Notes under the pieces: generated by a model
What the model saw: the letters and a program-made list of their open reading frames with translations, nothing else
Database searches by the model: none
What the model was told of the DNA's origin: nothing
Origin: Verrucomicrobia bacterium Tous-C9LFEB
Lineage (GTDB): Bacteria; Acidobacteriota; Terriglobia; Terriglobales; Acidobacteriaceae
Length of the DNA: 47,761 bases
Assembly (NCBI GenBank): GCA_903970445.1
Contig: CAJCIP010000104.1
Coordinates: forward strand, 1 to 47,761
Direction of reading: 5' to 3'
Program-made: the position numbers and the translations under genes
Shown: one piece after another, positions 39,715-47,761 of the stretch
Position numbering within the stretch: position 1 is the stretch's first letter
Layout of the letters: each line of letters begins with the position of its first letter

Positions 39715-40431
39715 TTAGAGATAGACCTGCACCATACGTTGCCACCACGGCCAGTCGTGCCCTGTACCATCGCCCCAAACATCGAGTTGGACGGGTAAGC
39801 CTTTATGGCGCATCGCTGAGGCGAGGCGCTCGTTATCGTTCCAACACTGATCGTGCACGCCGGTCGCCAAGACGTATTTGTTGTTCCTCATACGATCCAA
39901 AAACCAAGGATCGTTGAGTCCCGGGATGTAATCGAGCGGCTGATTGTAATAGACGTCACTGTCGTAGTAGCCGTGCAAAAATCCAAGCTTCTTCAGGTCG
40001 AAGGCTCCACTCATCGACAAGCAGCCACTAAAAACGTCAGGGTGTTTGAAAGCGCTGTTCACAGCATGGAAGCCGCCGAAGCTGCAGCCCATGGTGATGA
40101 AGTATGGATTCTGGTTCAGCCAACGAACAAACGGCGCTACCTCATGCACGATGTAGCGGTCGTACTGTGCTTGGCGAGCGATGCGCCAGTCAGCCCCTAC
40201 GCCGCGGTTGTACCAGCTCTCGGCGTCAAGCGAGTCGACACAAAAAAGTTGCAGCTTCCCGGCATCAATCTTGTCCGCGACGGCAGCAACCATCCCGCGA
40301 TCTTCGAACTCATAAAAGCGCGCCTGCGATGTGGGAAACACGACGGCCGGGACTCCATCGTGGCCGAAGACCAGCAATTCCATGTCCCGGCGCAGCTCGC
40401 CGGAAAACCATTTGTGATAATCGCGCTTCAT
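39715..40431 (-). CDS. Esterase-D/antigen-85-like alpha/beta hydrolase
   Basis: A 238-residue serine hydrolase without a signal peptide. The nucleophile is in ITMGCSFGGFHAVNSAF (G-x-S-x-G, about residue 115-119). Asp and His candidates are in GVHDQCWNDNE and GTGHDWPWW near the end. The motif FPTSQARFYEFEDRG is family-typical. The hydrolase belongs to the esterase/PHB-depolymerase group that includes enterochelin esterase and S-formylglutathione hydrolase. ATG 40431. It is probably the first gene of the minus-strand ligase operon, transcribed away from a second esterase gene. Substrate unknown. Confidence 0.88.
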   Translation of the reverse strand: MKRDYHKWFSGELRRDMELLVFGHDGVPAVVFPTSQARFYEFEDRGMVAAVADKIDAGKLQLFCVDSLDAESWYNRGVGADWRIARQAQYDRYIVHEVAPFVRWLNQNPYFITMGCSFGGFHAVNSAFKHPDVFSGCLSMSGAFDLKKLGFLHGYYDSDVYYNQPLDYIPGLNDPWFLDRMRNNKYVLATGVHDQCWNDNERLASAMRHKGLPVQLDVWGDGTGHDWPWWQRMVQVYL

Positions 40432-40481
40432 CGTGCTCGTGCGGCCCTCTGGTACTCTGAGGCCTTATTCAAACACAGGGG

Positions 40482-41402
40482 TTGTGTATCGCATTGAAGC
40501 TCTCTCCTCAGGACATTTCCACGGAGGCAGGTTTCACCGCCGAGGCCGAGATGTCGCTGCCGTTTGAACAGGGCGCGGACCTAATTACAAGCGATGCCCC
40601 GCCGCCAGAACTGGCGGGCAATCGCCGCTATCGCGTTCTTCCTGAGTTCCATTCGGACTTCCTCGCAAATGATCGAGCCATCCGCGTATATCTGCCGGAG
40701 GCTTACTTGTCGGAGCCCGCACGTCGCTTTCCTGTTTTCTATCTTCACGACGGCCAGAACCTGTTTGATGGACGCACTTCTTACGCCGTGAACCGCACGT
40801 GGCGCGCGCACACGACCACGGATGCGCTGATATCGGCTGGTGTGATCGAACCCGTGATCCTGGTGGGCATCGATAACACCGGCGTTCATCGAATGGCGGA
40901 GTACACGCCGACCCGCGACATGCGCATGGGCGGCGGTGACGGCCCACGTTATGGCCGGCTGCTGTTCGAAGAGCTGAAGCCGCTCATTGACTCTGAATTT
41001 CGCACGCAGCCGGAGGGGAATAAAACCGGATTAGGAGGCTCGTCGCTGGGCGGTCTGATATCGCTTGCCCTCGGCCTTGACTACGCAAACGTGTTCGGTA
41101 GGCTTGCGGTAATGTCGCCAAGTGTTTGGTGGAATCAGCGCGCCATTCTCATGCTGGTGAGTGAGGCGATGCCAAAGCCGCGCCCCCGGGTATGGCTGGA
41201 TATGGGAACCTCCGAAGGCTTGCGGCACCTGCGGGACTGCGACCTGCTGCAACACCGCCTGGTCAATCGCGGTTGGAAGCCAGGAAGGGACCTGCGATAC
41301 CTGCGCATACCCGGCGGGCTGCATGATGAGGAAGCCTGGTCGCGTCGATTCGATCAAGTGCTCCGTTTTCTCTATCCGGCTGTGGACGAGGTTCATTGCT
41401 GA
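40482..41402 (+). CDS. Enterochelin-esterase-like alpha/beta hydrolase
   Basis: A 283-306 residue serine hydrolase related to IroE/Fes-type esterases. The nucleophile is in GLGGSSLGGLISLALG, with FPVFYLHDGQNLFDG and LAVMSPSVWWN as family blocks. The C-terminal His is in IPGGLHDEEAWSRR. No signal peptide. The start is uncertain: TTG 40482 (AGGGG upstream but only about 2 bases away) or ATG 40551, where a plausible short N-terminus begins. It is divergent from the ligase operon, sharing a spacer of about 50 to 120 bases, so the two may be co-regulated. It probably belongs to the same pathway, but that is inferred. Confidence 0.85.
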   Translation: MCIALKLSPQDISTEAGFTAEAEMSLPFEQGADLITSDAPPPELAGNRRYRVLPEFHSDFLANDRAIRVYLPEAYLSEPARRFPVFYLHDGQNLFDGRTSYAVNRTWRAHTTTDALISAGVIEPVILVGIDNTGVHRMAEYTPTRDMRMGGGDGPRYGRLLFEELKPLIDSEFRTQPEGNKTGLGGSSLGGLISLALGLDYANVFGRLAVMSPSVWWNQRAILMLVSEAMPKPRPRVWLDMGTSEGLRHLRDCDLLQHRLVNRGWKPGRDLRYLRIPGGLHDEEAWSRRFDQVLRFLYPAVDEVHC

Positions 41403-41408
41403 AACCGC

Positions 41409-41437
41409 TTGCATCACCAAAGTAACAGGCGTAACCT
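41409..41437 (+). promoter_or_regulatory. Possible rpsP promoter
   Basis: TTGCAT (41409-41414), 17 bases, TAACCT (41432-41437), between the esterase stop and rpsP. Both boxes deviate moderately from the sigma-70 consensus. Confidence 0.35.
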
Positions 41438-41575
41438 CATCGCGTGGATTGCGGAATCGCAGCAAATCCGTGATACTTAGATGTTCGGCAGTTGACATCC
41501 CTTTCCTGTGTTCGATTCACCTCCACCGGAAGCGCGACGACCCTGAACGAAATCGAGATTTGAAAGGTTTTCCCT

Positions 41576-41842
41576 GTGTTGATGATCCGTTTGGCGCGCG
41601 TTGGCGCGCGAAAGCAGCCCCACTACCGCATTGTTGTCATCGAAAAGGACCGCGCCCGCAATGGCCGCTCTGTCGAAGTGGTCGGCACCTACAATCCCCG
41701 CACCAATCCAGCAAGCGTAAAGCTCGAGCACGAGCGCATCCAGTACTGGACATCGAAGGGCGCACAGATGTCCGAAACAGTAAATAAGCTGGTAAAAAAG
41801 AACGGGCAAATCGCGCCTGCGGAAGCTCCTGCCGCTATCTAA
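41576..41842 (+). CDS. rpsP: Ribosomal protein bS16
   Basis: An 88-residue 30S ribosomal protein. MLMIRLARVGARKQPHYRIV and the VGTYNPRTNPASVKLEHERIQYW region (split) match bS16 across its length. GTG 41576 with AAAGG 8 bases upstream; the ATG two codons later is a less likely start. In many bacteria rpsP is followed by khpA, rimM and trmD. Here a KH-domain gene follows after 250 bases, but rimM and trmD do not. Confidence 0.97.
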   Translation: MLMIRLARVGARKQPHYRIVVIEKDRARNGRSVEVVGTYNPRTNPASVKLEHERIQYWTSKGAQMSETVNKLVKKNGQIAPAEAPAAI

Positions 41843-41847
41843 CGTAA

Positions 41848-41906
41848 CTGCCAAGCAAGAACCATTGAGTGCTTTCAAGTTTCTTTTATGGTACTCAGCT
41901 TGGCAG
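41848..41906 (+). other. Structured spacer RNA between rpsP and khpA
   Basis: CTGCCAAGC (41848-41856) pairs perfectly with GCTTGGCAG (41898-41906). Inside, TGAGT (41866-41870) pairs with ACTCA (41893-41897), continuing the stem with a one-sided bulge. The loop is AT-rich (TTTCTTTTATGG). It begins only 6 bases past the rpsP stop. It has no terminal T run, so it is not a standard terminator; it may stabilise or process the rpsP message. Confidence 0.5.
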
Positions 41907-42092
41907 CCTCACTCACGTAAACTCATCGCAATAGTAGTTACGACGATCAAGAGCTAGACGTGTTTGTTGTGCTTTCACCGAAGCGGATGGATGTTCCCAC
42001 GGGTCCGTACGACGAAGTGGTCAGAATGTAGTTACGCGATCTTCGCGAACTCCAGGCCAGATCGCATATCGAAAAGTTAGAGGTGAAGTAGA

Positions 42093-42398
42093 GTGACTGA
42101 AAGCTCCGAGCGTTCCTTGCAGAAGGACGCTGTCAGCGCCATGCAGTCGTTGATACAGGAACTTGCCAAAGCGCTGGTGGATGACACGGCGGCAGTGCAG
42201 GTAGAAGTGGTTAGCGATAACGACTCAGCCGTGCTGAGGCTGAAAGTGGCCCAGACCGACATTGGTAAGGTGATCGGAAAGCAGGGACGCACCGCACGTT
42301 CCTTACGTACGATCCTCAGCGCGGCAAGCATGAAATATCAGCAGCGGTTTGCTCTCGACATCATCGAGGCGGGCGTTGCGGTCGAACCCGAAGAGTAG
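42093..42398 (+). CDS. khpA: KH-domain RNA-binding protein KhpA
   Basis: A 101-residue single KH-domain protein; the core motif is IGKVIGKQGRTARSLRTIL (about 57-75), with the GxxG loop GKQG. KhpA proteins bind RNA, often with KhpB, and affect cell size and sRNA function. The N-terminus has an extra 20 residues with SERSLQKDAVSAMQ. GTG 42093 with AGAGGT about 8 bases upstream. Its usual neighbours rimM and trmD are absent; a fatty-acid/leucine catabolic operon follows. Confidence 0.92.
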   Translation: MTESSERSLQKDAVSAMQSLIQELAKALVDDTAAVQVEVVSDNDSAVLRLKVAQTDIGKVIGKQGRTARSLRTILSAASMKYQQRFALDIIEAGVAVEPEE

Positions 42399-42434
42399 TT
42401 GAATACCTTTTCTCATTCGCCGGAGCTCAGCGTA

Positions 42435-42461
42435 GATGCTGCTGTAGCTCCTGGCAGCATC
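42435..42461 (+). terminator. Hairpin after khpA
   Basis: GATGCTGC (42435-42442), 11-base loop, GCAGCATC (42454-42461): 8 perfect pairs, 37 bases past the khpA stop. There is no T run, so it could be a processing or pause site and only perhaps a terminator. Confidence 0.35.
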
Positions 42462-42618
42462 CCTCCCTATAGATAGTTCAGCCTCCGTTTGGCGCCCCTT
42501 TCCGTGCTGCAAACATCTCAACACTCTGAGCGTGCCCTAGACGAGCGCGCGTGCCACGCTGTACCTTCGCTCGGGAAGTGCGAATCGCGTACGCTCAGCG
42601 ATAGCACCAGGAGTTTGC

Positions 42619-43791
42619 ATGCGAAGCCTCAACTTCGCTCTCGGAGAGTCTGTTGATCTGCTTCGTGACAGCGTAGAGAAGTTTGCAAAACGCGAGATCG
42701 CGCCGCTTGCGGCACAGGTCGATCGTGATGGCGGGTTTCCCAATGAACTTTGGCGTAAGCTCGGCGACCTCGGTGTTCTCGGCATCACGGTCGAAGAGGA
42801 GTTTGGCGGCATCGACCTCGGCTACCTCGCACACGTGGTGGCGATGGAAGAAATCTCCCGCGCGTCTGCGTCGGTAGGGCTATCCTATGGCGCGCATTCC
42901 AACCTTTGTGTCAATCAGCTTCGTAAGAATGGCAGCGTCGCCCAGAAACGCAGGTATCTGCCCAAGTTGGTAAGCGGAGAACACATCGGCGCATTGGCCA
43001 TGTCGGAAACTGAGGCCGGCTCAGACGTCGTCAGCATGCGGCTGCGCGCTGAGAAGCGCGGTGAGCGCTTCGTTCTGAACGGCAACAAGATGTGGATCAC
43101 GAATGGTCCTGACGCGGACACCTTCATTGTCTACGCAAAAACTGAACCAACTGCGGCTTCCCGCGGCATTACCGCGTTCATCGTGGAGAAGGGCTTCCCC
43201 GGCTTCAGCACAAGTCCGAAACTCGACAAGCTGGGTATGCGCGGCTCAAACACCTGCGAGCTGCAATTCCACGACTGCGAAGTACCTGAAGAGAATGTGC
43301 TGGGCCGCATCAACGGTGGCACACGGGTGCTTATGTCAGGGCTCGACTATGAACGCCTTGTACTCTGCGGTGGACCGCTCGGCATTATGGCTGCCTGCCT
43401 TGATGTCGTTGTGCCCTATGTGCATCAGCGCAAACAGTTCGGCAAGGCAATCGGCGAATTCCAGCTGATGCAAGGCAAGCTCGCTGACATGTATGTCGCC
43501 TTCAACGCCTGTCGAGCCTACGTGTATGCCGTCGCTGCAGCTTGCGATCGCGGCGAAGCCGCGCGCAAAGATGCTGCCGGAGCTATCCTCTACTCCGCGG
43601 AGCAGGCGACGTGGATGGCAGGGCAAGCTATACAGGCCCTCGGCGGCAACGGCTACATGAACGAATACTCCACTGGCCGACTGTGGCGCGATGCAAAGCT
43701 ATTTGAGATCGGTGCGGGTACATCTGAGATTCGTCGCATGCTCATTGGCCGTGAAGTCTTCAAAGAAACCGAGCAGTTTGGGATAGAGTAA
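42619..43791 (+). CDS. liuA: Isovaleryl-CoA dehydrogenase
   Basis: An FAD acyl-CoA dehydrogenase that converts isovaleryl-CoA to 3-methylcrotonyl-CoA in leucine catabolism. The 390-residue protein has the ACAD signatures [16 protein letters not shown] and [15 protein letters not shown] and the [18 protein letters not shown] block; the Glu here is the catalytic base position typical of isovaleryl-CoA dehydrogenases, as opposed to the C-terminal Glu of other ACADs. ATG 42619 with AGGAG 5 bases upstream. It begins the operon liuA-liuB-liuC-liuD, with liuB 8 bases after its stop. Confidence 0.93.
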   Translation: MRSLNFALGESVDLLRDSVEKFAKREIAPLAAQVDRDGGFPNELWRKLGDLGVLGITVEEEFGGIDLGYLAHVVAMEEISRASASVGLSYGAHSNLCVNQLRKNGSVAQKRRYLPKLVSGEHIGALAMSETEAGSDVVSMRLRAEKRGERFVLNGNKMWITNGPDADTFIVYAKTEPTAASRGITAFIVEKGFPGFSTSPKLDKLGMRGSNTCELQFHDCEVPEENVLGRINGGTRVLMSGLDYERLVLCGGPLGIMAACLDVVVPYVHQRKQFGKAIGEFQLMQGKLADMYVAFNACRAYVYAVAAACDRGEAARKDAAGAILYSAEQATWMAGQAIQALGGNGYMNEYSTGRLWRDAKLFEIGAGTSEIRRMLIGREVFKETEQFGIE

Positions 43792-43799
43792 GGCGCACG

Positions 43800-45407
43800 A
43801 TGGCGGTTCTTCGATCGGAAGTCAAGACGCGCAGTGAGGAGTTCCGCGCCAACCATGCGCGCATGACGGCGCTTACCTCCGAGCTTCGCGAGCGAACCGC
43901 GCAGACAGCTCTCGGCGGTTCTGAAACCGCTCGTAGGAAGTACACGGAGCGTGGCAAGCTGCTCGTGCGCGATCGTGTCGACACCCTGCTCGATCAAGGG
44001 ACACCTTTTCTTGAGCTGTCTCCACTCGCCGCAAATGGCCTCTACAACGATGAAGTGCCAAGCGCCGGGGTCGTCGCCGGCATAGGTCGTGTGAGTGGAT
44101 GCGAGTGCATGATTGTTGCAAATGATGCAACGGTGAAGGGCGGAACGTATTATCCGCTCACCGTGAAGAAGCATCTTCGCGCCCAACAGATCGCGCTGGA
44201 GAATCATCTTCCGTGCATCTACCTGGTCGACTCAGGCGGCGCGTTCCTTCCGCTGCAGGACGAGGTCTTTCCAGATCGGGAACACTTTGGCGCGATCTTT
44301 AACAATCAGGCGAACCTTTCAGCACAAGGAAGTCCGCAGATAGCTTGCGTAATGGGCTCCTGTACCGCAGGCGGAGCGTACATTCCGGCAATGTCCGATG
44401 AAACCGTCATTGTGCGCAATCAGGGAACGATCTTCCTCGGCGGCCCGCCGCTGGTGAAAGCCGCCACGGGTGAAGAGATCACAGCGGAAGAGCTTGGCGG
44501 AGGCGATGTTCACACCCGGATTTCCGGCGTCGCCGACCACCTGGCTGAGAATGATCCCCACGCACTGGCATTGATCCGGACCATTGTTGCCAATCTGAAC
44601 AGGTGCAGCGCAAAAAATGGTCAGGAAGTCGCACCAGAAGAGCCCGCATACGATCCCGCCGAACTATACGGCGTCGTGCCGTCCGATCTGCGACGGCCAT
44701 ACGACGTGCGCGAAGTGATTGCGCGCCTCGTGGACGGCAGCCGTTTGCATGAATTCAAGCAGAACTATGGAACAACCTTGGTCACAGGCTTCGCTCATCT
44801 TGAAGGTTTCCCTGTAGGCATTCTCGCGAACAACGGCGTACTGTTTTCCGAGTCAGCGCAGAAGGGCGCGCACTTCATCGAGCTCTGTACCCAGCGCGGC
44901 GTTCCTCTGCTCTTCCTGCAGAACATCAGCGGCTTCATGGTGGGCCGTAAGTATGAGCACGGCGGTATTGCGAAAGACGGCGCAAAGATGGTGATGGCGG
45001 TCGCGTGCGCCCGGGTGCCGAAGTTCACCGTGCTCATTGGCGGGAGCTTCGGCGCGGGCAATTACGGCATGTGCGGACGCGCCTACAACCCGCGTTTTCT
45101 CTGGACTTGGCCCAACTCCCGCATCTCTGTCATGGGTGGAGAGCAGGCGGCAAGCGTCCTAGCGCGCGTGAAGCGCGACGGCCTGGAAGCGAAGGGACAA
45201 TTCTGGAGCACGGAAGACGAAGATCAATTCAAAGCGCCCATTCGCGAGCAGTATGAGACCCAGGGCAATCCGTACTACGCAACTGCGCGGCTTTGGGACG
45301 ACGGCATCCTCGACCCGGCACAAACGCGTCGCGCTCTTGCCTTGGGCCTGAGTATCGCGAGGAACGCGCCCCAAACTGGAACCAAATTCGGCGTCTTCCG
45401 GATGTAA
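43800..45407 (+). CDS. liuB: Methylcrotonyl-CoA carboxylase, carboxyltransferase (beta) subunit
   Basis: Transfers CO2 from carboxybiotin to 3-methylcrotonyl-CoA, giving 3-methylglutaconyl-CoA. The 535-residue protein has the crotonase-like carboxyltransferase halves: [72 protein letters not shown] and, in the second half, [20 protein letters not shown] and [16 protein letters not shown]. These features and its neighbours favour methylcrotonyl- over propionyl-CoA carboxylase. ATG 43800, 8 bases after liuA. Confidence 0.94.
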   Translation: MAVLRSEVKTRSEEFRANHARMTALTSELRERTAQTALGGSETARRKYTERGKLLVRDRVDTLLDQGTPFLELSPLAANGLYNDEVPSAGVVAGIGRVSGCECMIVANDATVKGGTYYPLTVKKHLRAQQIALENHLPCIYLVDSGGAFLPLQDEVFPDREHFGAIFNNQANLSAQGSPQIACVMGSCTAGGAYIPAMSDETVIVRNQGTIFLGGPPLVKAATGEEITAEELGGGDVHTRISGVADHLAENDPHALALIRTIVANLNRCSAKNGQEVAPEEPAYDPAELYGVVPSDLRRPYDVREVIARLVDGSRLHEFKQNYGTTLVTGFAHLEGFPVGILANNGVLFSESAQKGAHFIELCTQRGVPLLFLQNISGFMVGRKYEHGGIAKDGAKMVMAVACARVPKFTVLIGGSFGAGNYGMCGRAYNPRFLWTWPNSRISVMGGEQAASVLARVKRDGLEAKGQFWSTEDEDQFKAPIREQYETQGNPYYATARLWDDGILDPAQTRRALALGLSIARNAPQTGTKFGVFRM

Positions 45408-45409
45408 CG

Positions 45410-46201
45410 ATGATCGAGCCCTCTCTCCAAATCGAACATGCCGGAGCAATTGCCCACATCTGGCTGAATCGCCCAGACGTGCACAATGCGTTTGATGCCG
45501 CGTTGATTGCCGAACTGACTGCCGCATTCCAGCAGCTTTCCGAGGACGGGAGTGTCCGCGTCATCGTGCTCGGCGGTCGGGGAAAGAGCTTCTCGGCAGG
45601 CGCGCAGATCCAGTGGATGAAGGCACAGGGCAGCGCAACGAAAGAAGAAAACCTTGTCGACGCCCGATGCCTTGCAGAGCTCTTCCGCACCATCGCTGAC
45701 TGCCCAAAGCCGACATTTGCGCGAGTGCATGGCGCTGCGATTGGTGGAGGCGTCGGGCTTGTCGCCGCATGCGACATTGCTATCGGATCGACGACTGCAA
45801 CGTTTTCCACGAGCGAGGTTCGTCTTGGCCTGATACCCGCGACCATCGCTCCTTATGTCGTCAGAGCGATAGGTGAACGCCAGGCGCAGCGGTACTTCCT
45901 CACGGCTGAACGCCTATATGCGCACACTGCGGAACGCATCGGTCTGTTGCATGAGGTCGTTGCAGAGGATCAGCTTGATGCACGAGTCGCGATGCTGATT
46001 GAAGCAGTGCTTGCGGGGGGGCCTCTCGCGCAGCGAGTTGCAAAAGAACTCATCCGCGCTGTGGGAGGCAAACCAATCACGGCTACTCTGCTCGAGGACA
46101 CGGCACGGCTCATAGCCGAACAGCGGGCAGGCAACGAAGCGAAAGAGGGGCTGGCGGCGTTTCTCGAAAAGCGTACGCCGTCGTGGAGTCTCAAACAGTG
46201 A
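45410..46201 (+). CDS. liuC: Enoyl-CoA hydratase, probable methylglutaconyl-CoA hydratase
   Basis: Crotonase-family hydratase of 263 residues, expected to hydrate 3-methylglutaconyl-CoA to HMG-CoA. Oxyanion-hole segments are SFSAGAQIQWMK (about 60-71) and HGAAIGGGVGLVAACDIAI (about 107-125), with the LGLIPATIAPYVVRAIG block after it. The family is broad; the specific function rests on its position between the two carboxylase genes. ATG 45410, 2 bases after the liuB stop; an earlier in-frame start lies in liuB and is not used. Its stop overlaps the next start as GTGA. Confidence 0.9.
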   Translation: MIEPSLQIEHAGAIAHIWLNRPDVHNAFDAALIAELTAAFQQLSEDGSVRVIVLGGRGKSFSAGAQIQWMKAQGSATKEENLVDARCLAELFRTIADCPKPTFARVHGAAIGGGVGLVAACDIAIGSTTATFSTSEVRLGLIPATIAPYVVRAIGERQAQRYFLTAERLYAHTAERIGLLHEVVAEDQLDARVAMLIEAVLAGGPLAQRVAKELIRAVGGKPITATLLEDTARLIAEQRAGNEAKEGLAAFLEKRTPSWSLKQ

Positions 46202-47761
46202 CCGCGAAGATGTTCGACAAAGTCCTGATCGCAAATCGAGGTGAGATCGCCTGCCGGATCGTCCGCACGTGCAGGCGGCTCGGTGTTCGCACGGTCGCTG
46301 TCTACTCTGACGCAGACGCAGCAAGCTTCCACGTGCGTATGGCAGACGAAGCGGTGCATATCGGCCCATCACCCGCGCAGGAGAGCTATCTTGTTGCGGA
46401 GAAGATCATCGCCGCAGCAGGGCGCACCTCGGCGCAAGCTATTCATCCGGGCTATGGCTTCCTTTCAGAGAACGAGCACCTTGCCGAGGCCTGTGCCGAT
46501 GCAGGCATCGTCTTCATAGGACCGCCCGCCAGCGCAATCCATGCGATGGGTTCGAAGTCCGCTGCAAAGGATCTCATGCAGCAGGCCGGAGTGCCTCTGA
46601 CGCCTGGCTACCATGGCGAAAAGCAGTCCCCGGAATTTCTGCTGGCACAGGCGGATGCAATCAGCTATCCGGTACTCATCAAAGCCAGCGCCGGCGGTGG
46701 CGGCAAGGGCATGCGGCGTGTCGATAGGCATGCTGACTTCCTGGATGCGTTGGCGTCGTGCAAGCGAGAGGCCACAGCTTCTTTCGGCGACGATCACGTG
46801 CTGATCGAGAAGTACATTCTCCAGCCACGACACATCGAAATTCAGGTCTTCGCAGATACGTTCGGGAATGTCGTCAGCCTCTTCGAGCGAGATTGTTCTG
46901 TGCAGCGCCGTCATCAGAAAGTCCTCGAAGAAGCGCCCGCACCGGGCATGGCCCAGCAGCGCCGCGCCGCCATGAGCACGGCAGCCTGTGATGCCGCGCG
47001 CGCCGTCGGCTATGTGGGCGCAGGCACCGTGGAATTCATCGCGGACGCGACGGGCGCGTTCCACTTCATGGAAATGAACACGCGTTTGCAGGTCGAGCAC
47101 CCGGTAACGGAAATGATCACTGGCCTGGATCTTGTGGAATGGCAGCTGCGGGTTGCCGCCGGCGAACCGCTGCCACTCAACCAAGAAGAATTAAGCATCC
47201 ACGGCCACGCCATCGAAGCACGAATCTACGCGGAAGATCCCGCGGAAAACTTCCGGCCATCGATAGGCATACTCGCGCATTTGCAAATACCGCAACCGTC
47301 CGCGCATGTGCGTGTCGATGCAGGCGTTGAAGAGGCCGATGCGATCACGCCTTTCTACGATCCGATGATCGCAAAGCTGATCGTATGGGAAGACACACGC
47401 GAGCAAGCACTGGCGACTATGACGCGCTCGCTTTCAGAGTTGCAGATCGCTGGCGTACAAACCAATGTGCAGTTCCTCAAGCGCCTCGTCGAAACGCCAT
47501 CCTTCCAAAGCGCCGCACTCGACACGAGCCTCATCGAACGGGAAGCGGATTCCTTGTTCGCGAAGCCTGCAGAACCGCCGGCAGAGATCGCCGCACTGGT
47601 AGCACTGGCGGTGATTGAATCAGAGCGAACCGTTGCGCAGCCTCATCTCTCGCCTTGGAGCATCCGCGACGGATGGCGGATGAACGGTACTTTGCGCCGA
47701 ACGCTCCGGCTGGCGCATAGCGACCAAATTCATGAGGTGTTGGTGGAGTATCGTGGTGACG
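46198..47761 (+). CDS. liuD: Methylcrotonyl-CoA carboxylase, biotin carboxylase (alpha) subunit, 3' end cut
   Basis: Carboxylates biotin with ATP and bicarbonate. About 521 residues are in the window with no stop, so the frame runs off the right edge. The biotin carboxylase domain is complete: FDKVLIANRGEIACRIVRTC, AIHPGYGFLSEN, the ATP-grasp loop KASAGGGGKGMR, IQVFADTFGNVVSLFERDCS with QRRHQKVLEEAPAP, and FHFMEMNTRLQVEHPVTE. The middle domain starts after about residue 445, and the biotinyl domain with its MKM motif should lie beyond the edge. GTG 46198 overlaps the liuC stop; ATG 46210 is an alternative start. Confidence 0.94.
   Translation, partial: MTAKMFDKVLIANRGEIACRIVRTCRRLGVRTVAVYSDADAASFHVRMADEAVHIGPSPAQESYLVAEKIIAAAGRTSAQAIHPGYGFLSENEHLAEACADAGIVFIGPPASAIHAMGSKSAAKDLMQQAGVPLTPGYHGEKQSPEFLLAQADAISYPVLIKASAGGGGKGMRRVDRHADFLDALASCKREATASFGDDHVLIEKYILQPRHIEIQVFADTFGNVVSLFERDCSVQRRHQKVLEEAPAPGMAQQRRAAMSTAACDAARAVGYVGAGTVEFIADATGAFHFMEMNTRLQVEHPVTEMITGLDLVEWQLRVAAGEPLPLNQEELSIHGHAIEARIYAEDPAENFRPSIGILAHLQIPQPSAHVRVDAGVEEADAITPFYDPMIAKLIVWEDTREQALATMTRSLSELQIAGVQTNVQFLKRLVETPSFQSAALDTSLIEREADSLFAKPAEPPAEIAALVALAVIESERTVAQPHLSPWSIRDGWRMNGTLRRTLRLAHSDQIHEVLVEYRGD

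Overview
The window looks like chromosomal DNA of a Gram-negative soil bacterium, most likely an Acidobacteriota of the Terriglobus/Granulicella/Edaphobacter kind. The basis is the moderately high GC content, the futalosine-route menaquinone gene mqnC, many exported hydrolases with signal peptides, an outer-membrane beta-barrel, and several families of small dispersed palindromic repeats. The assignment is an inference from gene content; no database was searched. Both ends are cut: the left edge lies inside hemE and the right edge inside the biotin-carboxylase subunit of methylcrotonyl-CoA carboxylase. I saw no tRNA, rRNA, CRISPR array, IS element or prophage.

Layout. (1) 1-5525, plus strand: late heme genes hemE, hemH and hemG, with a tightly overlapping ECF sigma / membrane regulator / secretin-N-like trio between hemE and hemH. 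(2) 5571-8366: mqnC and a CesA-like processive glycosyltransferase that appears to start at CTG. (3) 8617-10486: a convergently oriented beta-barrel gene, then yggS. (4) 10620-17406, minus strand: leuS, a membrane protein, a small membrane protein, guaA, an exported beta-helix protein and another small membrane protein, closely spaced. (5) 17469-27555: Uma2-like protein, small membrane proteins, CocE-type hydrolase, nfo, a DUF6526-like protein, glutathione peroxidase, M61 peptidase and a MetX-like hydrolase, separated by repeat-rich spacers. (6) 27563-30774, minus: a nirA-type siroheme reductase with the two genes that make its siroheme (sirC, cobA). (7) 31074-35093: a methyltransferase, phenylalanine hydroxylase, an MFS transporter, an atypical response regulator and a PilZ protein. 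(8) 35186-41402: a compact cluster of three predicted ATP-dependent carboxylate-amine ligases (conventional ATP-grasp, YbdK/GCS2 type, and a probable circularly permuted ATP-grasp), an M29-type aminopeptidase and two alpha/beta-hydrolases. (9) 41576-42398: rpsP and a KH-domain gene. (10) 42619-end: the leucine/isovalerate catabolic genes liuA, liuB, liuC and liuD.

The most unusual points are as follows. The amide-ligase cluster at 35-41 kb has the look of a small pathway that builds, trims and releases an amide-linked metabolite of unknown identity. One dispersed palindromic repeat family is found intergenically and also inside the reading frames of both hemH and hemG, where it is translated in two different frames. 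Three arrays of degenerate 7-base tandem repeats each straddle a stop codon (hemG, yggS and a small membrane gene). A response regulator carries Glu where the phosphorylated Asp should be. The reductase operon has a well-formed promoter and a terminator-like hairpin in its leader.
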